Positions 1 to 9,041 of a stretch of DNA of 64,000 nucleotides are shown here, piece after piece; position 1 is the first letter of the stretch, and each line of letters begins with the position of its first letter. The notes beneath the pieces are model-generated. The model had not been told where the DNA came from. It did no database searches and saw only the letters and a list, made by a program, of their open reading frames with translations. The DNA is from Pontibacter ruber (lineage in GTDB: Bacteria > Bacteroidota > Bacteroidia > Cytophagales > Hymenobacteraceae): NCBI RefSeq assembly GCF_023630205.1, contig NZ_JALPRR010000003.1:930001-994000 (forward strand), in the 5' to 3' direction. The position numbers and the translations under genes were made by a program.

Positions 1-2679
1 AATAGAGAACAGTACTACCAGCGGGTATACATAAGAGTCATACAGCGCCACCATAATCAGGTACACGAAGATGATCGAGGCCAGCAAGGCAATACCCAGT
101 GTACCGAAACCTTCGCTCTGGTTTTTCAGGTTACCACCGAACTCAATGCTTACACCGGCAGGCATTTTTACTTCAGCTATTTTAGCCTGGATGTCGGCAC
201 CCACCGAACCAGACGGACGACCAATTACCTGCGAGTTCACGTTAACCGATGTTACACGGTTGTAACGCTCCAGCTGCGATGGACCAGTAGACTGGCGAAC
301 ATCTGCAAACTGTGCAAGGCGTACGATCTGCCCTTTGCTGTTCACGAAAGAAAGATTACCGATGTCGGTTACGCTTCGGCGGTCAAACTCATCCAGGCGG
401 ATGTTGATGTCGTAGTCTTCGGTACCGGAACGGAAGGTAACATCAGAGTTACCGCTGAAGGCCAGCTGCATACTTGCACCCACATTCTCGAGCGACAGGC
501 CCACGTTAGCCATCTTATCACGGTCCACAACCACTTCAATTTCCGGGTTACCACCTTCTACCGACATTTCCACGTCGGCTGTACCTTGCACGCTTTCCGT
601 AATGCTCATCACCTGCTGTGCGAAGGCCATCACAGAATCCAGGTTTGAACCCGAAACGATGAGCTGGATTGGAGCCTGTGAGTTACCTACCAGACCAACC
701 GGAACAGGCGTTACTTCCACGTCAGGCAGCTTGCTTTCGATGTCGGCTTTGGCCTGGCGGCTGAACTGGTCGGTGCTGAAGCTACGCTCTTTCACATCGA
801 TCAGCGACACGGAAACATCCGCTTTATAGGCTGTGTTCTGGCCAGCCTGAGCTGATGAAGTAGTACCTACCGTGGTAAATACTCTCTTCACTTCAGGGAT
901 AGACTGCAGGTAGGCTTCGACTTGCTTGGTTGCAAAGTTGGTTTGCTCTACAGTTGAGTTTTTAGGCAATTCCAGCTGTAAGCTTACTTCGCCACGGTCG
1001 CCGGCAGGTATAAATTCTGAACCGATAAAGCCGAACGGTACCAGCGCGAACGAAGCAAACAGCATAAGTATCGTTGCAGCCAGCGTGATAAACTTGTGGT
1101 TAAATGCCCATTGCAGCGCAGCTGTAAAGCCGTCGATGATTCTGTCCAGCATGCGCTCGAACGAAAGTATAAATCGTCCGAAGATGTTCTTATCCGAGAT
1201 GTGCTCCAGGCGCGAGAAACGGCTGGCAAGCAACGGAATCAGGGTAAAGGCCACGAACAACGAGATCATAGTTGCAACCGCTACCACCACGGCAAACTGA
1301 CGCAGGATATCCGATACCAAACCACTTGATAGGGCAATTGGAATAAACACAACCACGATTACGAGCGTGATGGATGTTACTGTCGCCATGATCTCACGGA
1401 TACCATCGTAGGCAGCCTGGGCAGGTTTCTTGCCCATCTCCATGTGGCGGTGAATGTTCTCGATCACCACAATAGCGTCGTCCACAAGTATACCTACCAC
1501 CAGCGAAAGTGCCAGCAGCGACATCAGGTTAAGCGAGTAACCCAGCAGGTACATGGCAATAAAGGTTGCCACAAGCGATGCCGGAATAGAGATCATTACG
1601 ATCACGGCGTTTCGCAGCGAGTGCAGGAACAGCAACATCACCACCGCCACCAGTATAACCGCAATCACCAGGTCGTGCATTACCGAGTCGGCAGCTTCTA
1701 GTGTAAAGTCAGAAGAGTCGTTGGCAATGTTGAATTTCAGGCCTTGAGAAGCATACGTTGTCTCCAGTTTGGCAAGCGCCTCTTTTGTAAGGCGGCTCAC
1801 TTCCACGGCGTTGGCGTCAGACTGTTTCTGGATCGTGATACCTACCGAAGGTTTACCGTTGTTACGGGTCAGAACTTCTGTGTCTTTCTGCGTATCCTGT
1901 ACCTCGGCTACGTCAGCAAGGCGCACGATTCCTTTATCATCCTGACGGATGATCAGGTTATTGAGCTGCTCCAGCGAAGAGAACTTACCAGCCAAACGGA
2001 TTTGCGTCTGGCCGCTTTCCTGCTTGATCTTACCGGTAGGGAAATCGAGGTTAGAGTTGCGGATCTTTTGCTGTACCTGCAGGATAGAAAGGTTGTAAGC
2101 TTCCAGCCTGTTGGCATCAATGTTCACTTTGATCTCACGCTCCTGGCCACCCAGGATCTTGATAGCAGCCATACCTGGTATGCGCGAAAGCTCCGGCTTG
2201 ATCTTTTTATCGATCAGGTCATAGAACTCGGTAGCAGACATGTTGGCCGTAGCACCCATCTTGATGATAGGCAAATCGTCGAAGTCAAATTTGTTCAGGG
2301 TAGGCGCGTCAGCATCTTCCGGCAATCTGGCCAGAATGGTGTTGATCTTACGCTGCGCATCCTGCAGGCTCAGGTCCACATCGGTACCCTGGTTCAGCTG
2401 AATCGTGATGATCGAGAAACTCTCCAGAGAGGTACTTCTCATTTCCTTCACGTTCTCCAGTGATGACAAGGCATCTTCAATTTCCTTTGTTACAGAGTTC
2501 TCTACCTCGTTAGGTGAGGCACCCGGGTAAATAGTACTGATTGTTAGTACCGGCGGGCTGAACTTCGGTAACAGCTCGTAGTTAAGCGATTGGTAGCTGG
2601 CAACCCCGAGCAGTGTGAGGACGGTAAACACCACCACTACCAGGGTTGATCGCTGTATCGATAATTTGGTTATATTCAT
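1..2679 (-). CDS. RND (HAE1-type) efflux permease, 3' end cut by window
   Basis: Inner-membrane proton-driven drug/metabolite exporter of the AcrB/MexB type. The frame is open from the ATG at 2679 to the window edge, giving 893 codons of the usual 1,030-1,060, so only the last part is missing. The N-terminus MNITKLSIQRSTLVVVVFTVL is the typical first membrane segment. It is followed by the porter-domain start (YPGASPNEVE) and, around 1480-1520, by GILVDDAIVVIEN, the TM4 segment holding the paired aspartates of the proton relay. It is the last gene of the operon regulator-TolC-adaptor-permease and lies 161 bp after the adaptor gene. That gap holds a long inverted repeat. Substrate cannot be told. 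The start is clear because no upstream in-frame ATG fits the family better. Confidence 0.95.
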   Translation of the reverse strand, partial: MNITKLSIQRSTLVVVVFTVLTLLGVASYQSLNYELLPKFSPPVLTISTIYPGASPNEVENSVTKEIEDALSSLENVKEMRSTSLESFSIITIQLNQGTDVDLSLQDAQRKINTILARLPEDADAPTLNKFDFDDLPIIKMGATANMSATEFYDLIDKKIKPELSRIPGMAAIKILGGQEREIKVNIDANRLEAYNLSILQVQQKIRNSNLDFPTGKIKQESGQTQIRLAGKFSSLEQLNNLIIRQDDKGIVRLADVAEVQDTQKDTEVLTRNNGKPSVGITIQKQSDANAVEVSRLTKEALAKLETTYASQGLKFNIANDSSDFTLEAADSVMHDLVIAVILVAVVMLLFLHSLRNAVIVMISIPASLVATFIAMYLLGYSLNLMSLLALSLVVGILVDDAIVVIENIHRHMEMGKKPAQAAYDGIREIMATVTSITLVIVVVFIPIALSSGLVSDILRQFAVVVAVATMISLFVAFTLIPLLASRFSRLEHISDKNIFGRFILSFERMLDRIIDGFTAALQWAFNHKFITLAATILMLFASFALVPFGFIGSEFIPAGDRGEVSLQLELPKNSTVEQTNFATKQVEAYLQSIPEVKRVFTTVGTTSSAQAGQNTAYKADVSVSLIDVKERSFSTDQFSRQAKADIESKLPDVEVTPVPVGLVGNSQAPIQLIVSGSNLDSVMAFAQQVMSITESVQGTADVEMSVEGGNPEIEVVVDRDKMANVGLSLENVGASMQLAFSGNSDVTFRSGTEDYDINIRLDEFDRRSVTDIGNLSFVNSKGQIVRLAQFADVRQSTGPSQLERYNRVTSVNVNSQVIGRPSGSVGADIQAKIAEVKMPAGVSIEFGGNLKNQSEGFGTLGIALLASIIFVYLIMVALYDSYVYPLVVLFSI

Positions 2680-2719
2680 TTCTAAATTCTCTTAAGAAAG
2701 AAGTTTATGCTATTCAATA

Positions 2720-2828
2720 GCGCGAGCGTCTGCGCTCGTGATTATTATGGTGTGGCCTCTGGCCGCTTTACTATTTCACCGGGCCAGAGGCCCTCGGTAT
2801 AGTTAGTCACGAGCGCAGACGCTCGCGC
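2720..2828. repeat. Long inverted repeat (copy 1 of hairpin family)
   Basis: Perfect 22-bp arms at 2720-2741 and 2807-2828. Inside them a second pair of complementary arms lies at 2754-2764 and 2782-2792. Each outer arm is itself a small hairpin (GAGCG...CGCTC). It lies between the adaptor and permease genes, so it will be in the transcript. A related copy is at 26049-26152. Confidence 0.9.
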
Positions 2829-2840
2829 CATATTTGTTTA

Positions 2841-3893
2841 TTACAGCACAGAAACCTTAATGCCTTCGCGCAGGTTGATCTGGCCGCTTTGTACTACTAT
2901 TTCGCCTGGCTTCACGCCATCCAGTATCTCTACTTTGTCTTGTGTAACCACACCCACTTTAACTTTGCGCATGTTGGCAACACCGTTATTTACCACGTAC
3001 ACGCTTGGGTTCTGGATGCTACCCACAATGGCTTCACGAGGTAACAGCAGGGCATCGCGCTGGTCAGCTACTTCGAAGAATGCAGTGCCATACATACCTG
3101 CTCTCAGGTTGTTGTTGGCAGCGTTTTTCACTTCTACTTCCACGTCAAATTTCAGCGTAGGGTCGGCTTGTGCGGCAATGGCAGTAACCACACCTTCGTA
3201 TTCCTGACCTGCACCGGCATCTGCTTTCACTTTTACATTCTGTCCTTTGTTGATCAGCAATACTTCGCTTTCGTTTACTTTTACTTCCAGCTTCAGCTTG
3301 TCCACGTTCACGATGTCGTACAGCTTGGTACCCATGTTCAGGTAAGAACCTACTTCCACATAGATCTCGTTGATCTCGCCGCTGATAGGAGCTGTGATTC
3401 TGGTTTTGGTTAAGCGCTGACGCGCAGCTACCAACTGAGCCTGCGTAGATTTAGCAGCTAAACGAGCATCTTCCAGTTGTCTTTTGGTGATGGCGTCGCC
3501 GGCAGCAAGGTTCTCGAAACGCTCCAGGTCTCTTTTTGCTTTTTCGGCGTTCGTCTGGGCAGTTGCCAGGTCAGCACTCATGGTGTTGCTTTCTACCTGC
3601 GCCAGCAGTTCACCAGCTCTTACTTTATCGCCTTTGCGCTTGTAAACCTTCAGAATTTGGCCCTGCGTTTCAGATAAAAGTGTCAGGCTTTGCTCCGGAG
3701 CAAAGTTACCCTGCGCCGTAAATGACTTGTCCAGTTTATCGGTTTTAGCTTCTGTTACACCAACCGGAATAGCATCGCTTTTGATTTCTGCTACCGCAGC
3801 ATTGGCTGCCATTTTCTCTTTGTTGCTCGTAAGCTTAAAGCCAACAGCTACAAGAACCGCAATAACAAGTACGATATAAATTACCTTCTTCAT
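2841..3893 (-). CDS. RND efflux periplasmic adaptor (membrane fusion protein)
   Basis: 350 aa, the normal length for an HlyD/AcrA-type adaptor linking the RND permease to TolC. An N-terminal hydrophobic segment (residues about 4-20, YIVLVIAVLVAVGF) acts as membrane anchor or uncleaved signal. A biotinyl-lipoyl-like half follows (TLLSETQGQILKVYKRKGDKV), then an alpha-helical hairpin rich in Ala/Lys/Glu (about 100-165), then the second lipoyl half (ITAPISGEINEIYVEVG). Beta-barrel and membrane-proximal domains make up the C-terminus. It sits 20 bp after the TolC gene in the same operon and should be co-regulated by the GbsR/MarR protein. Confidence 0.93.
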   Translation of the reverse strand: MKKVIYIVLVIAVLVAVGFKLTSNKEKMAANAAVAEIKSDAIPVGVTEAKTDKLDKSFTAQGNFAPEQSLTLLSETQGQILKVYKRKGDKVRAGELLAQVESNTMSADLATAQTNAEKAKRDLERFENLAAGDAITKRQLEDARLAAKSTQAQLVAARQRLTKTRITAPISGEINEIYVEVGSYLNMGTKLYDIVNVDKLKLEVKVNESEVLLINKGQNVKVKADAGAGQEYEGVVTAIAAQADPTLKFDVEVEVKNAANNNLRAGMYGTAFFEVADQRDALLLPREAIVGSIQNPSVYVVNNGVANMRKVKVGVVTQDKVEILDGVKPGEIVVQSGQINLREGIKVSVL

Positions 3894-3913
3894 TTTAGTG
3901 TTTCGTGTAAGTC

Positions 3914-5263
3914 TTATTTAGTTAGTGATGTCAATTCTCCTTTGGCTTGCAGGTAATTAAGCTGTGCCAGTTGGTATTTTAATATTTCGTTGTTTAAGCT
4001 TGTTTTTGCCTCTCGCAGGGATACCTCCCCATTCAGCAGATCTGTCAGCGGAGCTAAACCTTCTTTGTACAGGCTGTTGGTGGTATCGTACACTTCCTGC
4101 GCCAGCGCCACGTTCTTCTCCTGTGCCGCAATTGAGCTCTGGCTGTTTTGCAGCTGGCTCACTGCGTTGGTTAATTGCACGGCCGTGTTGGTGTTATACT
4201 TTGCGATATCAGAATCTATTTTCCTGATCTCCAATTGCGCCTGCTTTACCTGTGCATTCTTTCTGAAACCATCGAAAATAGGAACGTTTACCTGCAGGCC
4301 AACTACCGCTGATTTAAACCACGGAATGTCGCTGTTGAACAGTTCGTCGCGCTGGGTCTGGTAGCCATACTGCCCGTAAGCCGACAGCGTAGGATAGTAC
4401 CCGGCCCTTGTATTCTGGATCTTGTAATCGGTAAGCTGCTTTTGTTTTTGCAGCAACTGGTACTGTGTTTTCTGAGTAATGGCTTCGTTTACAGAAATAG
4501 TAGCAGGGTCCACGTTTTCGAGTGCCAGCGATGTATTCTGTACCTCCACTTCCTGGTCTAAAGGCATACCCATGAAGAACTTCAGGTAATTTTTCTGCTG
4601 CTCGAACAGCGTGGTCAGGGTCTGCTTCTGGTTCTCCAGGTTTGTGCGGTTAACCTTTATCCGGTTAACATCCACCTTCTTTACCAGATCGTTCTCGTAC
4701 TGCAGTTGCAGGATCTTTTCAAGCTGCACCAGTCTTGCTAAGTTGGCATTGATGTTTTCGAACTGCTCTTTTGTCTGCAGGATCTGGAAATAAGAAGAGC
4801 TGACGTTATAGATCACTTCCTCTTGTGTCATTTCCTTGCGCAGCCGGTACAGGTCCTGAGATGATTTAGCTGCCTGTAACCCTACAAAGTATGATTTGCT
4901 GAAAAGCAACTGCGTTAACTGCAGGTTCGCTTTGGCGTTATAGTCTTTACCAAATTTCACTGGAACGTCGGTTCCGGGCTTACCCACGATAGCACCTGGC
5001 AGGATCTGTGTAGGTATGGCCGGAAAATAATCAACTCCGCCGGTGGCGTTCAGTTGTGGCAGGCCGTTGCTTTTCGTCTCACGGATAACCTGCTGAGCGA
5101 TCTGCTCATCATAAGATGCCTTTTTTACATCTTCGTTATGCTCCAGGGCGTAAGTAACCGCCTCCTGCAGCGTCATAGGCTTAGCTGTTTGCGACTGGTC
5201 TTGTGCAAAAGACGGTGTCATGCAGAACAGCGCTAATCCTACTAATAAGTGTTTGGTGTTCAC
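3914..5263 (-). CDS. TolC-family outer membrane efflux protein
   Basis: 449 aa with a cleavable signal peptide (MNTKHLLVGLALFCMTPSFA, predicted cut before QDQSQ). Two OEP repeats follow, with the long amphipathic helices typical of TolC, for example around residues 110-230 and 300-430. The first repeat begins with the usual TLQEAVTYALEHNEDVKKA. It forms the outer-membrane channel of the tripartite pump with the adjacent adaptor and permease. The gene is first after the regulator. The 69-bp gap in front carries a 26-bp palindromic site (5295-5320) and a possible -7 element, so it may have its own promoter under the regulator's control. Confidence 0.93.
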   Translation of the reverse strand: MNTKHLLVGLALFCMTPSFAQDQSQTAKPMTLQEAVTYALEHNEDVKKASYDEQIAQQVIRETKSNGLPQLNATGGVDYFPAIPTQILPGAIVGKPGTDVPVKFGKDYNAKANLQLTQLLFSKSYFVGLQAAKSSQDLYRLRKEMTQEEVIYNVSSSYFQILQTKEQFENINANLARLVQLEKILQLQYENDLVKKVDVNRIKVNRTNLENQKQTLTTLFEQQKNYLKFFMGMPLDQEVEVQNTSLALENVDPATISVNEAITQKTQYQLLQKQKQLTDYKIQNTRAGYYPTLSAYGQYGYQTQRDELFNSDIPWFKSAVVGLQVNVPIFDGFRKNAQVKQAQLEIRKIDSDIAKYNTNTAVQLTNAVSQLQNSQSSIAAQEKNVALAQEVYDTTNSLYKEGLAPLTDLLNGEVSLREAKTSLNNEILKYQLAQLNYLQAKGELTSLTK

Positions 5264-5294
5264 GTTTTTAGTTCTTATTGTTTATACTTTATTA

Positions 5295-5320
5295 GTTAGT
5301 TCTGTATTTAATGAACTAAC
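5295..5320. promoter_or_regulatory. Operator-like palindrome upstream of tolC-type gene
   Basis: GTTAGTTC and GAACTAAC are perfect inverted 8-mers separated by 10 bp. The site lies 32 bp before the TolC start. On the minus strand a TACCTTG motif, resembling the Bacteroidota -7 element, abuts it. Nearly the same 26-bp sequence occurs upstream of the regulator gene (5858-5883), which points to a shared binding protein, probably the GbsR/MarR regulator itself. Confidence 0.7.
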
Positions 5321-5332
5321 AAGGTAAAAAAA

Positions 5333-5806
5333 TTATACTTTCTCCTTCGTCTGCTCTTTCTCCCATTGCTCGATCAGGTTAGGGAGTTGCTTTTTAAGGT
5401 AATCCAGAAAGCTGATAAAGGATTGCAGTTTCTGGTCGTACACCGGGTTCTCTCTTTTCCTGACCTCCAACACACGCTTCAGCAGGTTGTTCAGTTCCCC
5501 CAAATCCTCCATTTTCTTGTTGAACAGGTCGCGCCAGTTCGAGGATTTGATCCTGAAATAGCGTTTTCTGTCGCCGGAGAAGGTAGTGTATTCAATGTGC
5601 CCGGTGTTGAGCAGCATATTCAGGGCATTGCTGGTGGCGCTCTTACTTATATTCAGCGTTTCAGAGATCTCTTCAAAGGTAAGTTCAGCCTTATCCGACA
5701 CCAGCAGCAGACCCATAACACGCGCTACAGCAGGCTGAAAACCATTGTTTTCATGGTAGATGCCAATCTCTTCGATCAGTTCCCGTTGTTTATCGCTTAG
5801 TATCAT
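5333..5806 (-). CDS. GbsR/MarR-family transcriptional regulator
   Basis: 157 aa winged-helix protein. Residues about 40-75 (LTFEEISETLNISKSATSNALNML) give the helix-turn-helix and are followed by the wing (GHIEYTTFSGDRKRYFRI). The C-terminal half is helical and charged, likely for dimerisation. Similar proteins precede RND pumps in many Bacteroidota and repress them. Here it is the first gene of the efflux operon. A TACCTTTG -7 motif (5838-5845) and a 26-bp palindrome (5858-5883) lie upstream, and the same palindrome precedes the next gene, which suggests autoregulation plus control of the pump. The inducer is unknown. Confidence 0.88.
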   Translation of the reverse strand: MILSDKQRELIEEIGIYHENNGFQPAVARVMGLLLVSDKAELTFEEISETLNISKSATSNALNMLLNTGHIEYTTFSGDRKRYFRIKSSNWRDLFNKKMEDLGELNNLLKRVLEVRKRENPVYDQKLQSFISFLDYLKKQLPNLIEQWEKEQTKEKV

Positions 5807-5837
5807 GTTCCTAATCTATTGCAGAATCTTAACAGTG

Positions 5838-5845
5838 CAAAGGTA
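5838..5845 (-). promoter_or_regulatory. Bacteroidota-type -7 promoter element
   Basis: The minus strand reads TACCTTTG, matching TAnnTTTG, 32 bp before the regulator's ATG and about 12 bp downstream of the operator-like palindrome. A clear -33 TTTG is not visible. Confidence 0.5.
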
Positions 5846-5857
5846 TGGCATTGTTCC

Positions 5858-5883
5858 GTTGGTTCATAATTTACAGAACTAAA
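5858..5883. promoter_or_regulatory. Operator-like palindrome upstream of regulator gene
   Basis: The site reads GTTGGTTC - 10 bp - GAACTAAA. It matches the site at 5295-5320 in both half-sites, in spacing and in the central ATTTA. Its place just upstream of the -7 element would let a bound protein block RNA polymerase. Confidence 0.68.
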
Positions 5884-5971
5884 TTTTGCTGATATTTCGA
5901 AAGTATAGTTTTGACGTCGAATGAGAGGATAAGGTGGCAACCGGTTTTACTTTCATAATAAGAATTTGTCT

Positions 5972-7459
5972 TTACTTAGCCGCCTCCAGCAACGGTGCCG
6001 ATGGGTTCTGTACCATTGTTGCGGGTGAGATCAAGCCTTCTATCAGGTTCACCAAACCTGTTGGATAGACCCCGATGTATAGTAGCAGCAAGGCCAGTAC
6101 AGCCAGGGTACCTGCGCTGGCAAGCAGTATGGAAGGCCGTAGCCGCTCCACCGGCTCGCGGCCGGCTTCAGGCTGCTGAAACATAACCGCAATCAGCTTG
6201 ATGTAATAATAAAGGCCGATGACTGAGTTGAGTACCAGCATGGCAACGAGCAGCCAGAGCTGGGTATTGACGCCTGCCGCCAGTATGTAGAACTTGCCTA
6301 CAAACCCTGCTGTGAGCGGAATACCCGCCAGCGACAGCAGCATGGCCGTGAAGACGGCGGCAGTCCAGGGGCGCCGCCAAAGCAGGCCGCGATAATCTTC
6401 CAGTTGTTCTGCGTCACCTTCCGAATCAGAAAGCATGGTAACCACTCCAAAAGCACCAACCGTGGTAATGAAGTAAGCTACCAGGTAAAATGTAATGGCC
6501 TCTACACCCAGCTCATTTCCTGCCAGAAAAGCCACCAGCAGGTACCCCAGGTGGGAAATAGAGGAGTAGGCAAGAATGCGCTTGACATTGCGCTGCATCA
6601 GGGCCAGCAGGTTACCGGCGAACATGGAAGCAATGGCGACAATGGTAAAAATGAGCACCAGCGTCTGGAAGCGGAAACCTTCTACCTGCATGAAAAGCCG
6701 GATCAGTAGACCCAGCATACCGCCTTTAGATACCGTGGCAATAAAAGCCGTGACAGGCGCCGGAGCTCCTTCGTACACGTCGGGCGTCCACATATGGAAA
6801 GGCACCACGCTGAGTTTGAAGCCAACACCGATGATCATCATGCCAAAACCGGTGAGCATCAGCAGGGGTAGGTCGTAGGCTGAGGCAATGGAAGCAGCGA
6901 TACCTTCAAAGGTCATGGTGCCGGTACTGGCGTATACCAGTGCCATACCAAACAGCAGGAAAGCAGAGGAAACAGCAGCTAATATTAGGTACTTGATACC
7001 GGCCTCATCGGAGCGCTCGCGCATGCGCAGGTAGGAGATCAGTGCGTACAAGGACACGCTTAGAACTTCCAGGCCCAGGAACAGCGAAGCAAAATGCTTG
7101 CTGATTACCAGCGTGCAGGCTCCGAGCGTTGCCAGTAATATCAGGATGTAATATTCCTCTTTCCGTTCCTCGCGCTGCTCAAAATAGGCATACGACATCA
7201 TGCTGATCACCAGCGAAGTGAGCAGGGTCAGGCCAATGTATAATATGGCAAAGCCATCAATTACAAAGAGTGGCTCGACAACATGCCGCTGCAGGCCGCG
7301 CAGTTCGAACAGGTAAAGAAATGACCCGATCAGCGACAAGGCCGTGACCACATAAATGATCTTGTGGTTGCGCTTTATGGCTACCACCAGCATGGTAAGC
7401 AAGGCTCCACCTGTCAGGATCAGGAGCGGCATAAGGTAATGGAAATCAATCTGTGACAT
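5972..7459 (-). CDS. nuoN: NADH-quinone oxidoreductase subunit N
   Basis: 495 aa antiporter-like membrane subunit of complex I, one of three proton-pumping modules (with L and M). The hydrophobic protein carries the family core (residues about 120-300) with conserved Lys/Glu helices and the motif VVPFHMWTPDVYEGAPAPVTAF. I chose ATG 7459 (MSQIDFHYLMPLL) because GAGGAGGTG lies just upstream. An earlier in-frame ATG at 7525 would add 22 residues that match no NuoN and would lie deep inside nuoM. It overlaps the end of nuoM by 14 bp and is the last nuo gene. No strong terminator follows within the next 160 bp. Confidence 0.95.
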   Translation of the reverse strand: MSQIDFHYLMPLLILTGGALLTMLVVAIKRNHKIIYVVTALSLIGSFLYLFELRGLQRHVVEPLFVIDGFAILYIGLTLLTSLVISMMSYAYFEQREERKEEYYILILLATLGACTLVISKHFASLFLGLEVLSVSLYALISYLRMRERSDEAGIKYLILAAVSSAFLLFGMALVYASTGTMTFEGIAASIASAYDLPLLMLTGFGMMIIGVGFKLSVVPFHMWTPDVYEGAPAPVTAFIATVSKGGMLGLLIRLFMQVEGFRFQTLVLIFTIVAIASMFAGNLLALMQRNVKRILAYSSISHLGYLLVAFLAGNELGVEAITFYLVAYFITTVGAFGVVTMLSDSEGDAEQLEDYRGLLWRRPWTAAVFTAMLLSLAGIPLTAGFVGKFYILAAGVNTQLWLLVAMLVLNSVIGLYYYIKLIAVMFQQPEAGREPVERLRPSILLASAGTLAVLALLLLYIGVYPTGLVNLIEGLISPATMVQNPSAPLLEAAK

Positions 7460-9041
7460 AGGCACCTCCTCGAGTTGAATGATGGGTGGAAAGAGTATCG
7501 GCAGGAAGTATAAGTACTGGGGCATTTTGCGCTACTGGAGCAACCACAGGAGCTTCCGGCTCCTGATAGGCCTGCAGTTGCTGGGTTATACTTGGTTTGG
7601 CTGTATCAAGCACTGGTTGCGGGTAAAGGCCCAACCAAAGTATAGCCGCTACCATGGGCAATGCGATCAGCATTTCGCGCAGGTTCAGGTCTGGCAATGC
7701 GTGTGCGTCAGCATGACTTTCCAAAGCATTCTCTCCGTAAAAAGTTTTCTGCATGAGCCGCAGCGAGTAAGCTGTAGCTAGCACCAGGCCAATGGTAGCA
7801 AAAACCGTCAGCCAGTTGTTGGCCTGCCAGGCACCTACCAACGTCAGGAATTCGGCGATAAAGTTGCCCAGCCCAGGTAGTCCCAGCGACGCCATCACGA
7901 AGATGAGCATGATTACGCCCATTTTGGGTGCCACAGACCAGAAGCCGCCCATCTGCCGGATGTCGCGGGTGTGCAGGCGGCTGTAGAGGAAGCCGGCAAG
8001 TATGAACAGGGCGCCTGTGCTAAGGCCGTGTGTGATCATCTGCATGACCACGCCCTGCAGCGCAAGCTCGTTAAAAGCAAAAACACCCAGTATCACAAAG
8101 CCCATGTGACTGACAGAAGTATACGCCACTAGTCGTTTCAGGTCGGTTTGGGAGAAGGCAAGTATGGCGCCGTAAAGTATACCGATCACACCGAGCAGCA
8201 TGGCCCAGGGAGCAAAGTCCGGGGCGGCAGTAGGGAAGAGCGGGATCACGAAACGCAGCAGACCGTAGGCACCGGTTTTAAGAAGTAAGCCGGCAAGTAT
8301 AACACTACCGGCTGTTGGTGCTTCGGAGTGGGCGTCGGGTAACCAGGAATGGAATGGCACCACAGGCAGTTTTACCAGGAATGCCGCTAAGAAGCCGAAC
8401 ATCAGCAGGCGTGCCGCTTCCGGTGTAAAGGAAGTGCCCAGCAATTCAAAGTAGTTAAACGTATAGGTACCTGTTTGCCGGCCGTGGATGAAGTATAAAC
8501 CAAGTATAGCCAGCAGCATGAGCAGCCCGGAGGCTTGTGTAAAGAGGAAGAACTTATATGCGGCGTAGTTGCGGTTGGCGTGCCCCCATATCCCGATCTG
8601 AAAGTACATCGGAATCAACATTACTTCCCAGAAGAAGTAAAACAGGAACAGATCCATGGTCAGGAAGACGCCCGCAATACCCGCCAGCACCCACAGCAGG
8701 TTGAAAAAGAAGAAGCCCACCCGGTTGTCGATCTCCCGCCAGGATACCAGCACGGCCAGTATCCCCAGGAAAAAAGTAAGCAGCAGCATGAGCAGGCTCA
8801 GCCCGTCGAGCGCCATCCTAAAGCCAATGCCCCATTGCGGGATCCAGGGTATGTCGAGTTGCAGCAGCCAGGGCGAAGTAGCCGAAGCCGAAGTGGTCTG
8901 CCAGAGGTAGATGGTAAGAGCAAACGGCACCAGCACTGAGAGCAGCGCTACCCAGCGGGGAGCAGCTATACTTGCCCGTTCCGAGATCCAGGCCAGCACC
9001 CCGCCAACCATCAGGATTACGATCAGCCATATCATGATCAT
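7446..9041 (-). CDS. nuoM: NADH-quinone oxidoreductase subunit M
   Basis: 531 aa, polytopic antiporter-like subunit of complex I. Recognisable motifs are FYFFWEVMLIPMYFQIGIWG (about 130-150), VKLPVVPFHSWLPDAHSEAPTAGSV (about 220-245) and AYTSVSHMGFVILG. Its start overlaps the nuoL stop by 4 bp (ATGA), a typical coupled arrangement. The C-terminal tail of about 40 residues (APVVAPVAQNAPV...) is an Ala/Pro-rich extension beyond the normal end and contains the nuoN ribosome-binding site. Confidence 0.96.
   Translation of the reverse strand: MIMIWLIVILMVGGVLAWISERASIAAPRWVALLSVLVPFALTIYLWQTTSASATSPWLLQLDIPWIPQWGIGFRMALDGLSLLMLLLTFFLGILAVLVSWREIDNRVGFFFFNLLWVLAGIAGVFLTMDLFLFYFFWEVMLIPMYFQIGIWGHANRNYAAYKFFLFTQASGLLMLLAILGLYFIHGRQTGTYTFNYFELLGTSFTPEAARLLMFGFLAAFLVKLPVVPFHSWLPDAHSEAPTAGSVILAGLLLKTGAYGLLRFVIPLFPTAAPDFAPWAMLLGVIGILYGAILAFSQTDLKRLVAYTSVSHMGFVILGVFAFNELALQGVVMQMITHGLSTGALFILAGFLYSRLHTRDIRQMGGFWSVAPKMGVIMLIFVMASLGLPGLGNFIAEFLTLVGAWQANNWLTVFATIGLVLATAYSLRLMQKTFYGENALESHADAHALPDLNLREMLIALPMVAAILWLGLYPQPVLDTAKPSITQQLQAYQEPEAPVVAPVAQNAPVLILPADTLSTHHSTRGGAYVTD

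Noticed and set aside
1744-2463. 239-codon open frame on the plus strand
   Set aside because: Antisense to the RND permease, which is confirmed by its motifs.
2720-2828. CRISPR-like repeat at the long inverted repeat
   Set aside because: There are only two complementary arms and no regular repeat-spacer series; no CRISPR array was seen anywhere.
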